A DNA stretch of 64,000 bases from UBA6623 sp965226435 (GTDB taxonomy: Bacteria > Acidobacteriota > Terriglobia > Bryobacterales > UBA6623). The position numbers and the translations under genes were made by a program. This document shows positions 34,842-43,659 of this stretch, piece after piece. Every line of letters starts with the position of its first letter. Position 1 is the first letter of the stretch. The stretch covers positions 186,001 through 250,000 of the forward strand of contig CBDDCY010000006.1 in assembly GCA_965226435.1 (NCBI GenBank), in the 5' to 3' direction. The notes beneath the pieces are model-generated. The model was not told the DNA's origin, did no database searches, and worked only from the letters and a program-made list of their open reading frames with translations.

Positions 34842-36455
34842 ATGGGACAAGAGATTTACCTCGTTGCCAACGGAGATTTGCGCCTCTCCGCCAATCGCAT
34901 GTGCTGGCCCGCGCAGGCCGAAGTCGAGTCGAAACTGATTGAGACGATTGAGCGCGAGGGACCGAGCGTCCGCCGCGCCCATGATTACGACGAAGCCAAG
35001 CGGCACGGCTTTATCGATAGCCAAGCCTGCGGGATGGAAGTGTTTCGCTCGATTCCGCGCGACGTTCCGCTGATTGTGGTGGAAGCGGTTTGGCAATATA
35101 GCCATCATTTGCTGCACGGGCTGATTACCCACGAAGGGCCGATTTTGACTGTCGCCAACTGGAGCGGTCAATGGCCGGGGCTGGTGGGCATGCTCAACCT
35201 CAACGGCAGCATGACCAAGGCGGGAGTCGACTACAGCACGCTGTGGAGCGTCGATTTCAGCGATGATTTCTTCCTCGATGGGCTGCGTGCGTGGCTTGCC
35301 GACGGCAAGGTCACTCACGACACGGGACACGCTCGGGATGCCGCGGCGATCGATTTGCCCGACGACGCGGCCGCGGTCGGCCGCGATGTCGCAATCCGGC
35401 TGCGAACGGACAAAGCGATCATGGGCATTTTCGACGAGGGCTGCATGGGGATGTACAACGCCATCATCCCCGACGAGCTGCTGCACCCCATCGGAGTGTT
35501 CAAGGAACGTCTCAGCCAATCGGCGCTGTACGCCGCCATGCGCGAGGTCAATGATTACGAGGCTCAAGAAGTGCGCGATTGGCTCAATGCCAAGGGCATG
35601 GCCTTCAAGATGGGATCGAGTGAGGAGTCGGACCTGACCGATCGCCAGGTTCTCGAGCAATGCAAGATGTATATCGCGGCTTTGCGGATTGCCGATGAAT
35701 TTGGTTGCGACACGATCGGCATCCAATACCAGCAAGGGCTGAAAGATCTGACGCCGGCATCGGACCTGGTCGAGGGACTATTGAACAATGTCGACCGTCC
35801 TCCCGCCAAGACGCGAGAGAACGGCCGTGTGTTGTTTGAAGGCGAGGCGCTGCCGCATTTCAACGAGGTGGACGAGTGCGCCGGGCTGGACGCGCTGGTG
35901 ACCAACCGCATTTGGAAGACGTTGGGCTTTGATCCGGAAACCACGCTGCATGACATTCGATATGGGGAGTCGTTCGCGGTCGACGGACGGGAGGAATTTG
36001 TTTGGGTGTTTGAAATCTCGGGTTCGGTTCCTCCCCAGCACTTAATCGGCGGGTACACCGGGACGGTCAGCGAACGCCAACCTCCGATGTATTTCCCTCT
36101 CGGCGGCGGGACCGTCAAGGGGATCAGCAAGCCGGGCGAGATTGTCTGGAGCCGTATTTTCGTGGAGCACGGCGGACTTCAAGCCGATCTGGGACGCGCT
36201 AAGGTCGTCAAGCTGCCGCCGGAAGAAACCGAACGGCGTTGGCAAATCACGACGTCGCAGTGGCCGATCACGCACGCGGTCACCTACGGCGTCGGCCGAG
36301 ATCAACTGATGGCCCGCCATAAGGCGAATCACATCCAAGTCGCCTACGCTCCCGACGCGGCGGGGGCGAATCGGGCGTTGGCGGCCAAGATCGCCGCGTT
36401 CCGCGAGATGGGCATGGGCGTCCATTTGTGCGGCACCGATCACGGCTTGGATTGA
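34842..36455 (+). CDS. Fucose-isomerase-like sugar isomerase
   Basis: A protein of 537 residues resembling L-fucose/L-arabinose isomerase-like proteins (three Rossmann-type domains). HDYDEAKRHGFIDSQACGMEVFR, VWQYSHHLLHGLITHEGPILTVANWSGQWPGLVGML and TIGIQYQQGLKDLTPASDLVEG are the family's ligand-binding stretches. The C-terminal part has GGYTGTVSERQPPMYFPLGGG. Fucose isomerase itself uses Glu/Asp metal ligands in this region, and several acidic residues are suitably placed. The true sugar is unknown. No kinase or aldolase neighbour points to a pathway. Confidence 0.7.
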   Translation: MGQEIYLVANGDLRLSANRMCWPAQAEVESKLIETIEREGPSVRRAHDYDEAKRHGFIDSQACGMEVFRSIPRDVPLIVVEAVWQYSHHLLHGLITHEGPILTVANWSGQWPGLVGMLNLNGSMTKAGVDYSTLWSVDFSDDFFLDGLRAWLADGKVTHDTGHARDAAAIDLPDDAAAVGRDVAIRLRTDKAIMGIFDEGCMGMYNAIIPDELLHPIGVFKERLSQSALYAAMREVNDYEAQEVRDWLNAKGMAFKMGSSEESDLTDRQVLEQCKMYIAALRIADEFGCDTIGIQYQQGLKDLTPASDLVEGLLNNVDRPPAKTRENGRVLFEGEALPHFNEVDECAGLDALVTNRIWKTLGFDPETTLHDIRYGESFAVDGREEFVWVFEISGSVPPQHLIGGYTGTVSERQPPMYFPLGGGTVKGISKPGEIVWSRIFVEHGGLQADLGRAKVVKLPPEETERRWQITTSQWPITHAVTYGVGRDQLMARHKANHIQVAYAPDAAGANRALAAKIAAFREMGMGVHLCGTDHGLD

Positions 36456-36542
36456 TCGCGCTCTCGCTGACGCTCGACGGTTGTGACGGGGTATTACGGG
36501 TTTCGCATCTCTTGCCGATACCATTTTGAGGGGTTTCGGCCA

Positions 36543-37451
36543 GTGTCTCTTTATCCGAATGTACCGGCGCGTCCCGCCGCCGGATCGCCGACGCGGGACT
36601 ATCGCGTCAAGTTGCTGGGCTCGTTGGACAAGTTGCCGCCGCTGTCGACGATCCTGAATCAGCTTCTTCAGCTCATCAACGACGCCAACTCTTCGGCGTC
36701 GCAAATCTCGGCGATCATCGAGAAAGACAGTGTCCTGAGCGGGAACGTGCTGCGGAGCGTCAATTCGGCGTACTACGGATTATCCAGCCGCGTCTCGTCG
36801 ATTCGTCACGCGGTGACGCTGCTTGGTTTTGAAACTTTGCGTAATTTGGCGCTGGCGTTTTCGATGCGCCGCATGCTCCAGAAACCTTCACCGAAGTCCC
36901 GGAAACTTTTCGCGCAGTATTCACAGCATGCTCTGGGTTGCGCGATCATGACGCAGTTCTTGGCGCATTACACGCATTCGGAAGACGTGGACGCGGCATT
37001 CGCGGCCGGATTGTTCCATGACGTGGGTCGTTTGCTGATCATCACGACGGCTCCGGAAGTCATGGAAACCTTGGCGGGGCGCCGGGAAGAGGACGGGAGT
37101 TCTCTTGAAAGCGCCGAACAAGAGATACTCAACATCACTCATTCCGAGCTGTCGCACGCCGTGTTGGCGCGCTGGAAGCTGCCCGAGATCATCCAGCAAG
37201 CCGCGCGCTTCCATCATGAGCCGGATTCCGCGCCGCGGGAAACCGCGCAAGAGATCTCGCTGGCGCAACTCGTCCATGCAGCCGATGCCTACGTGAACTT
37301 CCAGGGGCTCGACACCATGCCCAGCGAGAAGACGCCCGCCCCTGTTCCAGACCAAGCCTTTGAATCCATTGGTCTTAGCGATAAATTTTCGGAACTGCAA
37401 GAACGCTTTCAAAGTGAATTCGAGTCGATTCGGACCGCTTTGCAGTGTTGA
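36543..37451 (+). CDS. HDOD domain protein
   Basis: A protein of 302 residues with an HDOD domain, which is related to HD phosphohydrolases but usually inactive and used in signalling. LGSLDKLPPLSTILNQLLQLINDANSSASQISAIIEKDSVLSGNVLRSVNSAYYGL is the standard first half, and HALGCAIMTQFLAHY ... FAAGLFHDVGRLLIITTAPE the HD-like half. It starts with GTG at 36543 after a GAGGGG. An earlier GTG at 36483 is possible. The 3' end is the target of an insertion: the original stop TAG became TGT-TGA, adding one Cys. Confidence 0.85.
   Translation: MSLYPNVPARPAAGSPTRDYRVKLLGSLDKLPPLSTILNQLLQLINDANSSASQISAIIEKDSVLSGNVLRSVNSAYYGLSSRVSSIRHAVTLLGFETLRNLALAFSMRRMLQKPSPKSRKLFAQYSQHALGCAIMTQFLAHYTHSEDVDAAFAAGLFHDVGRLLIITTAPEVMETLAGRREEDGSSLESAEQEILNITHSELSHAVLARWKLPEIIQQAARFHHEPDSAPRETAQEISLAQLVHAADAYVNFQGLDTMPSEKTPAPVPDQAFESIGLSDKFSELQERFQSEFESIRTALQC
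37428..37446 (+). repeat. 19-bp target duplication, left copy
   Basis: ATTCGGACCGCTTTGCAGT lies at the end of the HDOD gene and is repeated exactly at 39058-39076 on the other side of the insertion element. Confidence 0.9.
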
Positions 37452-39057
37452 AGGGCGATGATAATGTCCCCTTGAGAGGGCGATAGAAATGTCCCCTAAT
37501 CTAAGGCTCCGAAGGAGGAGCCTAGATTGGAGAGGACATGGATGAACGACAAGGAATTGAGACGGGGCGAGGTACTGGGCCGGGTGAAGCGAGGCGAGTT
37601 GAAGCTGAGCGAGGCGGCGCGGATACTCGATATCAGTTATCGCCAGACCAAGCGGATCTGGAGGCGCTACAGCGCGGGAGGGACAAAAGCATTGAAGCAC
37701 GGCAACGTGGGCCGGGTATCGAACCGCGCCAAGCCGGCGGAAGTTCGCAAGCGAGTGCTGCAACTGGTGCGCGAACACTACTCCGGCGAGCCGCACGAGC
37801 GCTTCGGGCCGACGCTGGCGGCCGAGCATTTGTGGACAGACCACGATCTGAAACTATCGGTGCGAACACTGCGGCTCTGGATGCTCGCCGAGGGCCTGTG
37901 GAGCCGCCGCCGCAAGCGCCGGCCGCATCGCTCGCGGCGGCGGCGTAAAGCGCACTTGGGCGAGCTGATCCAGGTCGACGGTTCGCACCACGAGTGGCTC
38001 GAAGCGCGCGGGCGGAAAGGTTGCCTGATGAACTTCGTCGACGATGCGACCGGTCTGGCGCTGTGCCGTTTCTCGAGCGAGGAAACGACTTGGGCGGCGG
38101 CCGATCTGCTCGAAGCCTGGGTGCGTCAATACGGCGTTCCGAAGGCGTTGTATTGCGACTGGAAGAACGTCTACAAGCGCCGGCCAACGTCGCGTGAAGC
38201 GCTGGAAGGCATCGAGCCCGAGACGCAGTTCGGACGCATGTGCGCCAAGCTCGGCATTGGTATCATCGCCGCTTCGTCACCGCAAGCGAAGGGCCGCGTG
38301 GAGCGCCATCACGGCACCCATCAAGACCGCCTGATCAAGAAGATGCGGCTCAAAGGCATTGCCGATTACGAGGCGGCGAACCGCTATCTCGACGAGCAGT
38401 ATCTGCCAGAGCACAACGCCAAGTTCGCCTCTGAGCCGTCAGCGGGAGCGGACTTTCATCGGCGCTTATCGAAGCGTTTGGACTTGAAGTGGGTGTTTTG
38501 CTTGGAGGGAGAGCGGGTGGTGTCCAACGACCTGGTGGTACGTTTCGAGAACCGTTTTCCGCAGTTGAAACCGCAGCGCAATCAGGCTCTGGGCGCAGGC
38601 GCGAGAGTAACCGTGCAGCAAGCGCGCGAGGGCGAGTTGCGGGTGGTGTTCGAGGGGAAAACGGTGGCGTTCGACGAGATCGCCAAGCCGCTCCCCAAGG
38701 TGCGGCCGGAGCCGAAACCGCGCCTGGCGCCGCAGCCGCGCACACCGCCGGCGAATCACCCTTGGCGCGCGCCGTTGAAGCCGAAAAAACGGGCGGCGAC
38801 CGCGTGAAGAGGGCTGTGGAAATGACGGGGCCGTGGAAAACGAGGAAAACCCTCGGCAGCCGACGAGGAGCTTCGAACCTCATCGCTCGGGTTTCCCACG
38901 TTTCCCCCAGCCCCTTGGAAATCGCTGTGCGATTCCCACATTCCCACAAGCCCCTACGACTACTATCCTTTTACTTAAAAGGGGACATTTCTACCGGGCT
39001 AACCAAGGGGACATTTCTATCGCCCTACCGAGGGGGACATTTCTATCGCCTCTTGAC
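37447..39057 (+). mobile_element. IS1202/ISNCY-like insertion sequence, about 1,611 bp
   Basis: Terminal inverted repeats of 25 bp match at 18 positions, starting GTTGAAGGGCGATGATAATGTCCCC on the left. The same TGTCCCC block is repeated twice at the left and three times at the right end, which are likely binding sites for the transposase. One transposase gene fills the element. A 19-bp direct repeat flanks it. From memory, the IS1202 group makes long target duplications with subgroups at 24-29, 15-18 and 5-6 bp, so 19 bp is near one of these but not exactly inside. Confidence 0.85.
37542..38807 (+). CDS. DDE transposase (ISNCY/IS1202-like)
   Basis: A transposase of 421 residues. It opens with a helix-turn-helix: ELKLSEAARILDISYRQTKRIWRRYSAGGTKAL, then a second DNA-binding part with LTDHDLKLSVRTLRLWMLAEGLWSRRRKRR. 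The rve-type catalytic core shows LIQVDGSHHEWLE (first D), ALYCDWKNVYKR (second D) and SSPQAKGRVERHHGTHQDRLIKK (E). The C-terminal part is Arg/Pro-rich. ATG 37542 is preferred, with GAGAGG 6 bases upstream. Just before it is a GGCTCC/GGAGCC inverted repeat (about 37500-37527) that could hide the start signal in transcripts entering from outside. Confidence 0.9.
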   Translation: MNDKELRRGEVLGRVKRGELKLSEAARILDISYRQTKRIWRRYSAGGTKALKHGNVGRVSNRAKPAEVRKRVLQLVREHYSGEPHERFGPTLAAEHLWTDHDLKLSVRTLRLWMLAEGLWSRRRKRRPHRSRRRRKAHLGELIQVDGSHHEWLEARGRKGCLMNFVDDATGLALCRFSSEETTWAAADLLEAWVRQYGVPKALYCDWKNVYKRRPTSREALEGIEPETQFGRMCAKLGIGIIAASSPQAKGRVERHHGTHQDRLIKKMRLKGIADYEAANRYLDEQYLPEHNAKFASEPSAGADFHRRLSKRLDLKWVFCLEGERVVSNDLVVRFENRFPQLKPQRNQALGAGARVTVQQAREGELRVVFEGKTVAFDEIAKPLPKVRPEPKPRLAPQPRTPPANHPWRAPLKPKKRAATA

Positions 39058-39076
39058 ATTCGGACCGCTTTGCAGT
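39058..39076 (+). repeat. 19-bp target duplication, right copy
   Basis: It is identical to 37428-37446. Read on from the HDOD frame, it gives the ancestral ending CTTTGCAGTAG, so the uninterrupted gene ended in Leu-Gln-stop. Confidence 0.9.
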
Positions 39077-39157
39077 AGGCAATTCGCCCTAGTCGTGTTA
39101 AGATAAAGCACCTAGGATCTATACCGGACCGCAGTTTATCACGGTACGATTTTTACC

Positions 39158-39718
39158 CTACTGAGTCTCGCATAATATACTGTCAACGAGACAAAGAGAA
39201 GACTGTTTCCAGAAAGCGGTAATCAAGCGCGGTTTGCGGCGCATACGCCGCAGCGCTTTGCGGGCGCGCTCGTCGAGTTCCCAGTAGTCCTTCGGGCAGA
39301 CGTTGGGCAACTCGTGCTGCTTCCAGTACGCCCAGATGTATTCCACCGGATTCAACTCCGGCGCATAAGCCGGCAAATACTCGGTCACGATGTGACCTTC
39401 CGACAGTTCGATGAACTCTTGCACCATCCGGCTGCGGTGCGCCGGCAGGCGGTCCCAGACGATCAACAACGGGCCGTCGATGTGACGGACCAAAGCCTTC
39501 AGGAAGTCGATGACTTCGAGTTGGCCGATCGCGCCGGGATAGAGCCGGAAGTAGAAGTTGCGCAACGTCAGCCCGGCCGAAACGGAAAGCTTTTTCCAGT
39601 TGAAGTTGAACTCCAGCAGCGGCGTCTGCCCGCGCGGCGCCCAGGTGCGGCAGCGATGCGGCTTCTGGCTCAATCCGCTTTCGTCGATGAAGACGATCGT
39701 GCGACCTTGTGTTTGGGC
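39158..39718 (-). CDS. IS630 transposase, catalytic part (after -1 frameshift)
   Basis: This frame encodes AQTQGRTIVFIDESGLSQKPH (first catalytic Asp, DESG), LLIVWDRLPAHRS (second Asp) and EYLPAYAPELNPVEYIWAYWK (Glu), the DDE triad of the IS630 superfamily. It has no start of its own, and translation is expected to enter from the upstream frame at the A8 run 39719-39726. The last codon is completed by the TA target: TAG at 39160-39158. The predicted fused protein is about 346 residues, normal for IS630. Confidence 0.85.
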   Translation of the reverse strand, partial: AQTQGRTIVFIDESGLSQKPHRCRTWAPRGQTPLLEFNFNWKKLSVSAGLTLRNFYFRLYPGAIGQLEVIDFLKALVRHIDGPLLIVWDRLPAHRSRMVQEFIELSEGHIVTEYLPAYAPELNPVEYIWAYWKQHELPNVCPKDYWELDERARKALRRMRRKPRLITAFWKQSSLCLVDSILCETQ

Positions 39719-40252
39719 TTTTTTTTAATGGCGGGCCACTTGTTGCGCTTCCACTCGCGGATGCCCTGCTCGTTGCGCTCGCGCGCTTGGCCGACGGGCC
39801 GTTGCGGGCTCCAGCCGAGCGCCCGCAGGATTTTCCACACATGGCCTTCGTGATAGCGCACGCCGAACTCGTCTCCGATCAGACGAGCGACCCGCGGACA
39901 GCTCCACAGCGACGTCGGGAAGCCCTGCGCCTCGGGGCCTTCCAGCAGCAGCGCCTCGAGGCGTTCGAGCTGCGCGGCGTCCAACAGCGGCTTACGGCCG
40001 GCGCGGCCGGCCTGGCGCAACCCGGCTTCGCCGTCACGCCGGTATCGTCGCAGCCACTCGCTGACGCTTTGCCGCGCGACCTTCAATCGCCTCGCTGTCT
40101 CGGACTGACTACAGCCTTGCTCGACCAACCGGATCGCTTTGAAACGGCGCTTCTCCAGGGCCTCGAAATCCCGCCGTACGCCTTTTGTATTTCCCATACA
40201 TACAAAGACGTACGTACCCCAAAAAGGTGTCACTTTATTTTGCGAGACTCAA
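39161..40252 (-). mobile_element. IS630-family insertion sequence, 1,092 bp
   Basis: The ends read CTGAGTCTCGCATAATA (left) and, on the other strand, TTGAGTCTCGCAAAATA (right). They are flanked by TA at 39159-39160 and 40253-40254, the TA duplication expected for IS630/Tc1. It carries one transposase in two frames on the minus strand. It is inserted about 20 bases upstream of the DUF5658 gene and about 80 bases after the other element. Confidence 0.9.
39670..40197 (-). CDS. IS630 transposase, DNA-binding part
   Basis: It starts MGNTKGVRRDFEALEKRRFKAIRLVEQGCSQSETARRLKVARQSVSEWLRRY, a paired helix-turn-helix domain, followed by RYHEGHVWKILRALGWSPQRP. At IKKKPKHK the reading passes a slippery A_AAA_AAG heptamer (39724-39718), the same signal used by E. 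coli dnaX for -1 frameshifting. Without a shift the frame ends after about 16 further codons. ATG 40197 is preferred over an earlier start because it follows the inverted repeat. Confidence 0.85.
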   Translation of the reverse strand: MGNTKGVRRDFEALEKRRFKAIRLVEQGCSQSETARRLKVARQSVSEWLRRYRRDGEAGLRQAGRAGRKPLLDAAQLERLEALLLEGPEAQGFPTSLWSCPRVARLIGDEFGVRYHEGHVWKILRALGWSPQRPVGQARERNEQGIREWKRNKWPAIKKKPKHKVARSSSSTKAD

Positions 40253-40272
40253 TAGGTGGAACCGAGCGTGAA

Positions 40273-40563
40273 GTGAACGTCTTAGCACAATTCATCTACC
40301 TGCAATTGTTGGACGTCCTAACGACGGTCGCTTTCATGATGCAAGGGGTCGGGGAAGGCAACCCGGTTGTTCGTTGGGCGATGCGTGCGATGGAAAATCC
40401 GTTCGGCGGGCTGTTTCTGCTCAAAGCCGCGGGCGTCGGGCTGGCGATCCTCTGCATCTACCGTTCACGGGAGAAATTGCTACAGCGAGTGAATGTGCTG
40501 TTCGCGGCGGTGATCGTCTATAACTTAGTCGCCCTAATTCTGGCCAACCCCACGGTCAACTAA
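40273..40563 (+). CDS. DUF5658 small membrane protein
   Basis: A protein of 96 residues with three hydrophobic segments: NVLAQFIYLQLLDVLTTVAFMMQG, FGGLFLLKAAGVGLAILCIY and VNVLFAAVIVYNLVALILANP. The pattern D-x-L-T-T near the start and N-x-x-V-R-W is typical of DUF5658. A GTG at 40273 is the most probable start. An AGGTGG at 40254-40259 is a somewhat distant ribosome-binding site. The IS630 element is inserted immediately upstream and has probably separated the gene from its own promoter. The function is unknown. Confidence 0.7.
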   Translation: MNVLAQFIYLQLLDVLTTVAFMMQGVGEGNPVVRWAMRAMENPFGGLFLLKAAGVGLAILCIYRSREKLLQRVNVLFAAVIVYNLVALILANPTVN

Positions 40564-40565
40564 CT

Positions 40566-40690
40566 CGGCCCCTTAGGGGCTGTGAAAAAATGGGGGACAG
40601 TCCACTTCGCGCCAGACGAAACCGTAGATTCAATGGAACTTTCTCGGTCGGCGCTCGGTACAGTCCCCAATTTTCAACGATCAACTGACT
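40566..40690 (+). repeat. Intergenic repeat family C, copy 3
   Basis: GGCCCCTTAGGGGCTGTGAAAAA leads into GGGGGACAGTCCACTTCGCG. After 40 bases come CGGTCGGCGCTCGGTACAGTCCCC, AATTTTCAACG and CTCGGCCCCTTA. The outer GGCCCCTTA is a direct repeat at both sides and the GGGGACAGT ends are inverted, as expected for a short non-autonomous element. Confidence 0.8.
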
Positions 40691-40697
40691 CGGCCCC

Positions 40698-43598
40698 TTA
40701 TCCGTTCGTGGCGAAGATCCGCTGAAACAGTTCCCGCGTTTCCCGACGCACCTGCTCGAAACCCTCTCGAAAGCCGCCCGGGCCGATTTTGACGCGACTC
40801 CAGCGGCCCACCAATTCATTGATGATCTCGGTTTGCGAAACGGAGGTTGGTATTTTGTGCGCGGACGGTCCTCCGGCGATGCGTACGGCGTGATCGAGTG
40901 CGCGCAAGAATTCGGCGGCACTTTCGAGGGTTTCCGCCTGGTCGCCGGTGAGGGCTTTGGTTGTGCGGAGCACTTCGATTCGCTCCGGGGTATTCAACGA
41001 AGGGAAGAACAGGCCCGCGTTTCGGAGACGAAGGTACATCAGAATGAAGTCCACGTCGTAATAGCCCCCGGGGCCGGCCTTGATCGGTTGCGCGATTCCA
41101 TGGGCGTCTTCGATCTTCTTGCGCATGAGGACGAGCTCGGAGGCCGGGTCGTCGCTAATCCCATAACGTCGCCAATCCTCGTCTTGCAGCTCGGTGAGAA
41201 ACTTGGTCCCTTGGGCGAAGTCCCCGGCGATGGTGCGGGCTTTCATGTAGGTGATGGCTTCCCAGGCTTCGGCTTTCTCGGAGAAATATTGCTTGAAGCG
41301 GGACTCGGTTTGGATCAACGGGCCGTCTCGCCCCATCGGCCTCAGGCGGCTGTCGATGGTGAACAGCGTGCCCTCTCGGGTGTAGCTGCTCATGATGTCG
41401 ACCAGGATTTCGATGGAGCGGCGCCACCACTTGGCGTGGGATGCCCCTTCGTCGGGCAGGACGAAGACGAGATCGGCGTCGGAACCGAGGTCGAATTCGC
41501 GCATGCCGAGACGCCCGAGGGCGATGATCTGGAGCGGCGCGGCGGGTCTGGGTTGATCGAGAGTGCGCTCGGTTTCGGCCGTTGCGATCCGCAAGGCCTG
41601 TTGAATGACGAATTCGGCGAGGCGACTGGTTTTATCGAGAGTCGCGAAGACAGGCTCGCGGCGGTAGATGCTCCGCGCCGAGATTTCGAGCATGCGGCGG
41701 CGATAAAAACGCCGCAGCTTGGTCGAGTCACTCAGGTCGGAGTGTCGAGCGCCCTCGAAGGTATTTCGATCGGTGTTGGCGGGGCTGTCGGACGCGACGA
41801 CGGTGCTCAACTCGGCCGCTTCAGCGGGGTTGCGAATGATCTGTTCGGCGAGGTGAGGACTATGTTCGATTAGATCTCCGGCGCATCGCATGAGGTCGGG
41901 TTGTTCTTCGAAAGTCTTGAGCAGGCCGGGAACGGAAATGAGGTTGTTGAGAAAGTGTTCGAAATGCTTTCGACCCCGGCGAATGGGCAGATCGGCGATC
42001 GTTTCCGCCAACCTTGGCGATTGCTGTTGGAGGTGTTGAATCTGGGCGCGCCAACTGGGATCGGAGGCGGGTTTGTCGGGTCGGGCGTCCACGACATCGA
42101 CGGGAGGGGCGGCGGCGGGCTCGATTGGGCGTTGACCGCCGATGACGCGCTCATAGATTTCGCTGACTTTGCGTAAGTGTCGCTCGACTTCGCGGCCCAG
42201 GCTGTCGGCATGGGGTGAGCTTTTGCCGTACATCTTGCGAGTGAGAATCCGTCTTGGCTCCGGGCTCGAGGGAATCGTGTGGGTCTGACGGTTGTGTTCG
42301 ATCTGGAGGCGGTGTTCAAGGGTACGAAGATACGAATAGGCGCCGTAGAGTCGGGAGTAGTCCTGTGAGGAAAGGTAGCCTTTGTCACGCAGGCGGTGGA
42401 GGCTGAGCAAGGTTCCACCCCCTCGCACCCATGGCTCGCGCCCGCCGTGGAGCCGTTGCAAGCACTGCACCAGGAATTCGATGTCGCGAATTCCGCCTCG
42501 ACTGAGCTTGACGTTGAGGCCGTTGTCGCGGTTTCCCGAGAGTTTTTTTTGAATGCGGTCACGCGTTTCCGCGACCCTTTCGATCAGCGAAAAGTCGGTG
42601 GTTGTTTGATAGATCCGGGGTTCGAGCATCGTCAAGAAAGCGTTGCCCAGCGGTTGATCTCCGGCGACGGGACGGGCCTTGATGAGCATTTGCAGCTCCC
42701 AATCGCGAGCCCGGGAGTGGTAGTACTTCAAGGCGCTGCTGAGCGGCAGCGCCAATTCTCCGCTGCCGCCTTCGGGCCGCAGGCGCAGGTCGACGCGGAA
42801 GCAAGAACCTTCGGGCGTGATCTTCGAGAGCATGCGCGTCAGTCGTTGCGCCAATTGGCCGAAGAACTCTCGGCCGGAGATCTTGACGGGTCCGGATGTT
42901 TCCGCCTCGGCCGTGTAGAGATACATCAGATCGATGTCGGAGCTGTAGTTGAGCTCGCGTCCGCCGAGTTTTCCAAGGGCTAAGACGACGAAGTGGGATT
43001 CGATAGGGCCGGTGTCCGCCTGCGTCAGCGGGCGCCCGAAACGTCGTACCAACTGCTGGTGTATGTGCTCCCGCGCCCCTTGCAGGATTGCGTCCGCCAG
43101 GTTCGAGAGTTCTTCGGTGACGTCGGCCAGGGTCGCGAAATGAAATAGATCGCGGATCACGATGCGCAATAGGTGCATCCGTTTGAAGCGCGCCAATGTC
43201 CGGGCCGCTTCGTCATCGCCGGTGTCGGAGGGGAACCATCCCAATTCCGAGCGCAACTCGTCGGTCGACAGCGAGCGGTAGAGGCGGCTTTCATCGAGGG
43301 CCCAAGCGAGCAGCTCGGGATAACGAAATAACGTTTCGGCAAGAAAGTGGCTGTTGCCGAAGACCGCCGTCAGGATTGGCAAGCGGTTGCCGTCGAGGAG
43401 CAAAGACTCGTCTTCCCCGGCGGCCTGCTTCAGGAAGCGCTCAAGGTAGTTCAGCGAAGAATCCGGGTCGGGAGATTGGCGCAATGACTGGCGCAACGTT
43501 GTCAGCGCCGGCTCGGACAAGATGCCGGCGACGGCCCGAAAATTGCGCTCGGCCGAGGCGGGGTCAAGAAAATGGATCGACTGGAGAGACAAGTCCAC
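40698..43598 (-). CDS. glnE: Glutamine synthetase adenylyltransferase
   Basis: A protein of 966 residues, the normal length for the bifunctional adenylyltransferase/adenylyl-removing enzyme that controls glutamine synthetase. Two nucleotidyltransferase domains are visible: LALGKLGGRELNYSSDIDLMYLY (N-terminal, deadenylylating) and IIALGRLGMREFDLGSDADLVFVLPDE (C-terminal, adenylylating), each with the G-S/D-x-D-x-D metal motif. LKLSRGGIRDIEFLVQCLQ and PGGYYDVDFILMYL are the helical domains that follow each. No glnB or glnA is in the window. The downstream end meets repeat C. It is probably transcribed with the phosphatase gene upstream. Confidence 0.95.
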   Translation of the reverse strand: MDLSLQSIHFLDPASAERNFRAVAGILSEPALTTLRQSLRQSPDPDSSLNYLERFLKQAAGEDESLLLDGNRLPILTAVFGNSHFLAETLFRYPELLAWALDESRLYRSLSTDELRSELGWFPSDTGDDEAARTLARFKRMHLLRIVIRDLFHFATLADVTEELSNLADAILQGAREHIHQQLVRRFGRPLTQADTGPIESHFVVLALGKLGGRELNYSSDIDLMYLYTAEAETSGPVKISGREFFGQLAQRLTRMLSKITPEGSCFRVDLRLRPEGGSGELALPLSSALKYYHSRARDWELQMLIKARPVAGDQPLGNAFLTMLEPRIYQTTTDFSLIERVAETRDRIQKKLSGNRDNGLNVKLSRGGIRDIEFLVQCLQRLHGGREPWVRGGGTLLSLHRLRDKGYLSSQDYSRLYGAYSYLRTLEHRLQIEHNRQTHTIPSSPEPRRILTRKMYGKSSPHADSLGREVERHLRKVSEIYERVIGGQRPIEPAAAPPVDVVDARPDKPASDPSWRAQIQHLQQQSPRLAETIADLPIRRGRKHFEHFLNNLISVPGLLKTFEEQPDLMRCAGDLIEHSPHLAEQIIRNPAEAAELSTVVASDSPANTDRNTFEGARHSDLSDSTKLRRFYRRRMLEISARSIYRREPVFATLDKTSRLAEFVIQQALRIATAETERTLDQPRPAAPLQIIALGRLGMREFDLGSDADLVFVLPDEGASHAKWWRRSIEILVDIMSSYTREGTLFTIDSRLRPMGRDGPLIQTESRFKQYFSEKAEAWEAITYMKARTIAGDFAQGTKFLTELQDEDWRRYGISDDPASELVLMRKKIEDAHGIAQPIKAGPGGYYDVDFILMYLRLRNAGLFFPSLNTPERIEVLRTTKALTGDQAETLESAAEFLRALDHAVRIAGGPSAHKIPTSVSQTEIINELVGRWSRVKIGPGGFREGFEQVRRETRELFQRIFATNG

Positions 43599-43659
43599 CG
43601 TTCAAAAGATAACGCATTGCCCGGGGACGGGCGATGAGGGGGGTCGAAGGGGCGAGAAA

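Noticed and set aside
39709..40272. Long N-terminal extension of the DUF5658 gene
   Set aside because: It lies antisense to the IS630 transposase. The membrane protein starts only after the element, at about 40273.
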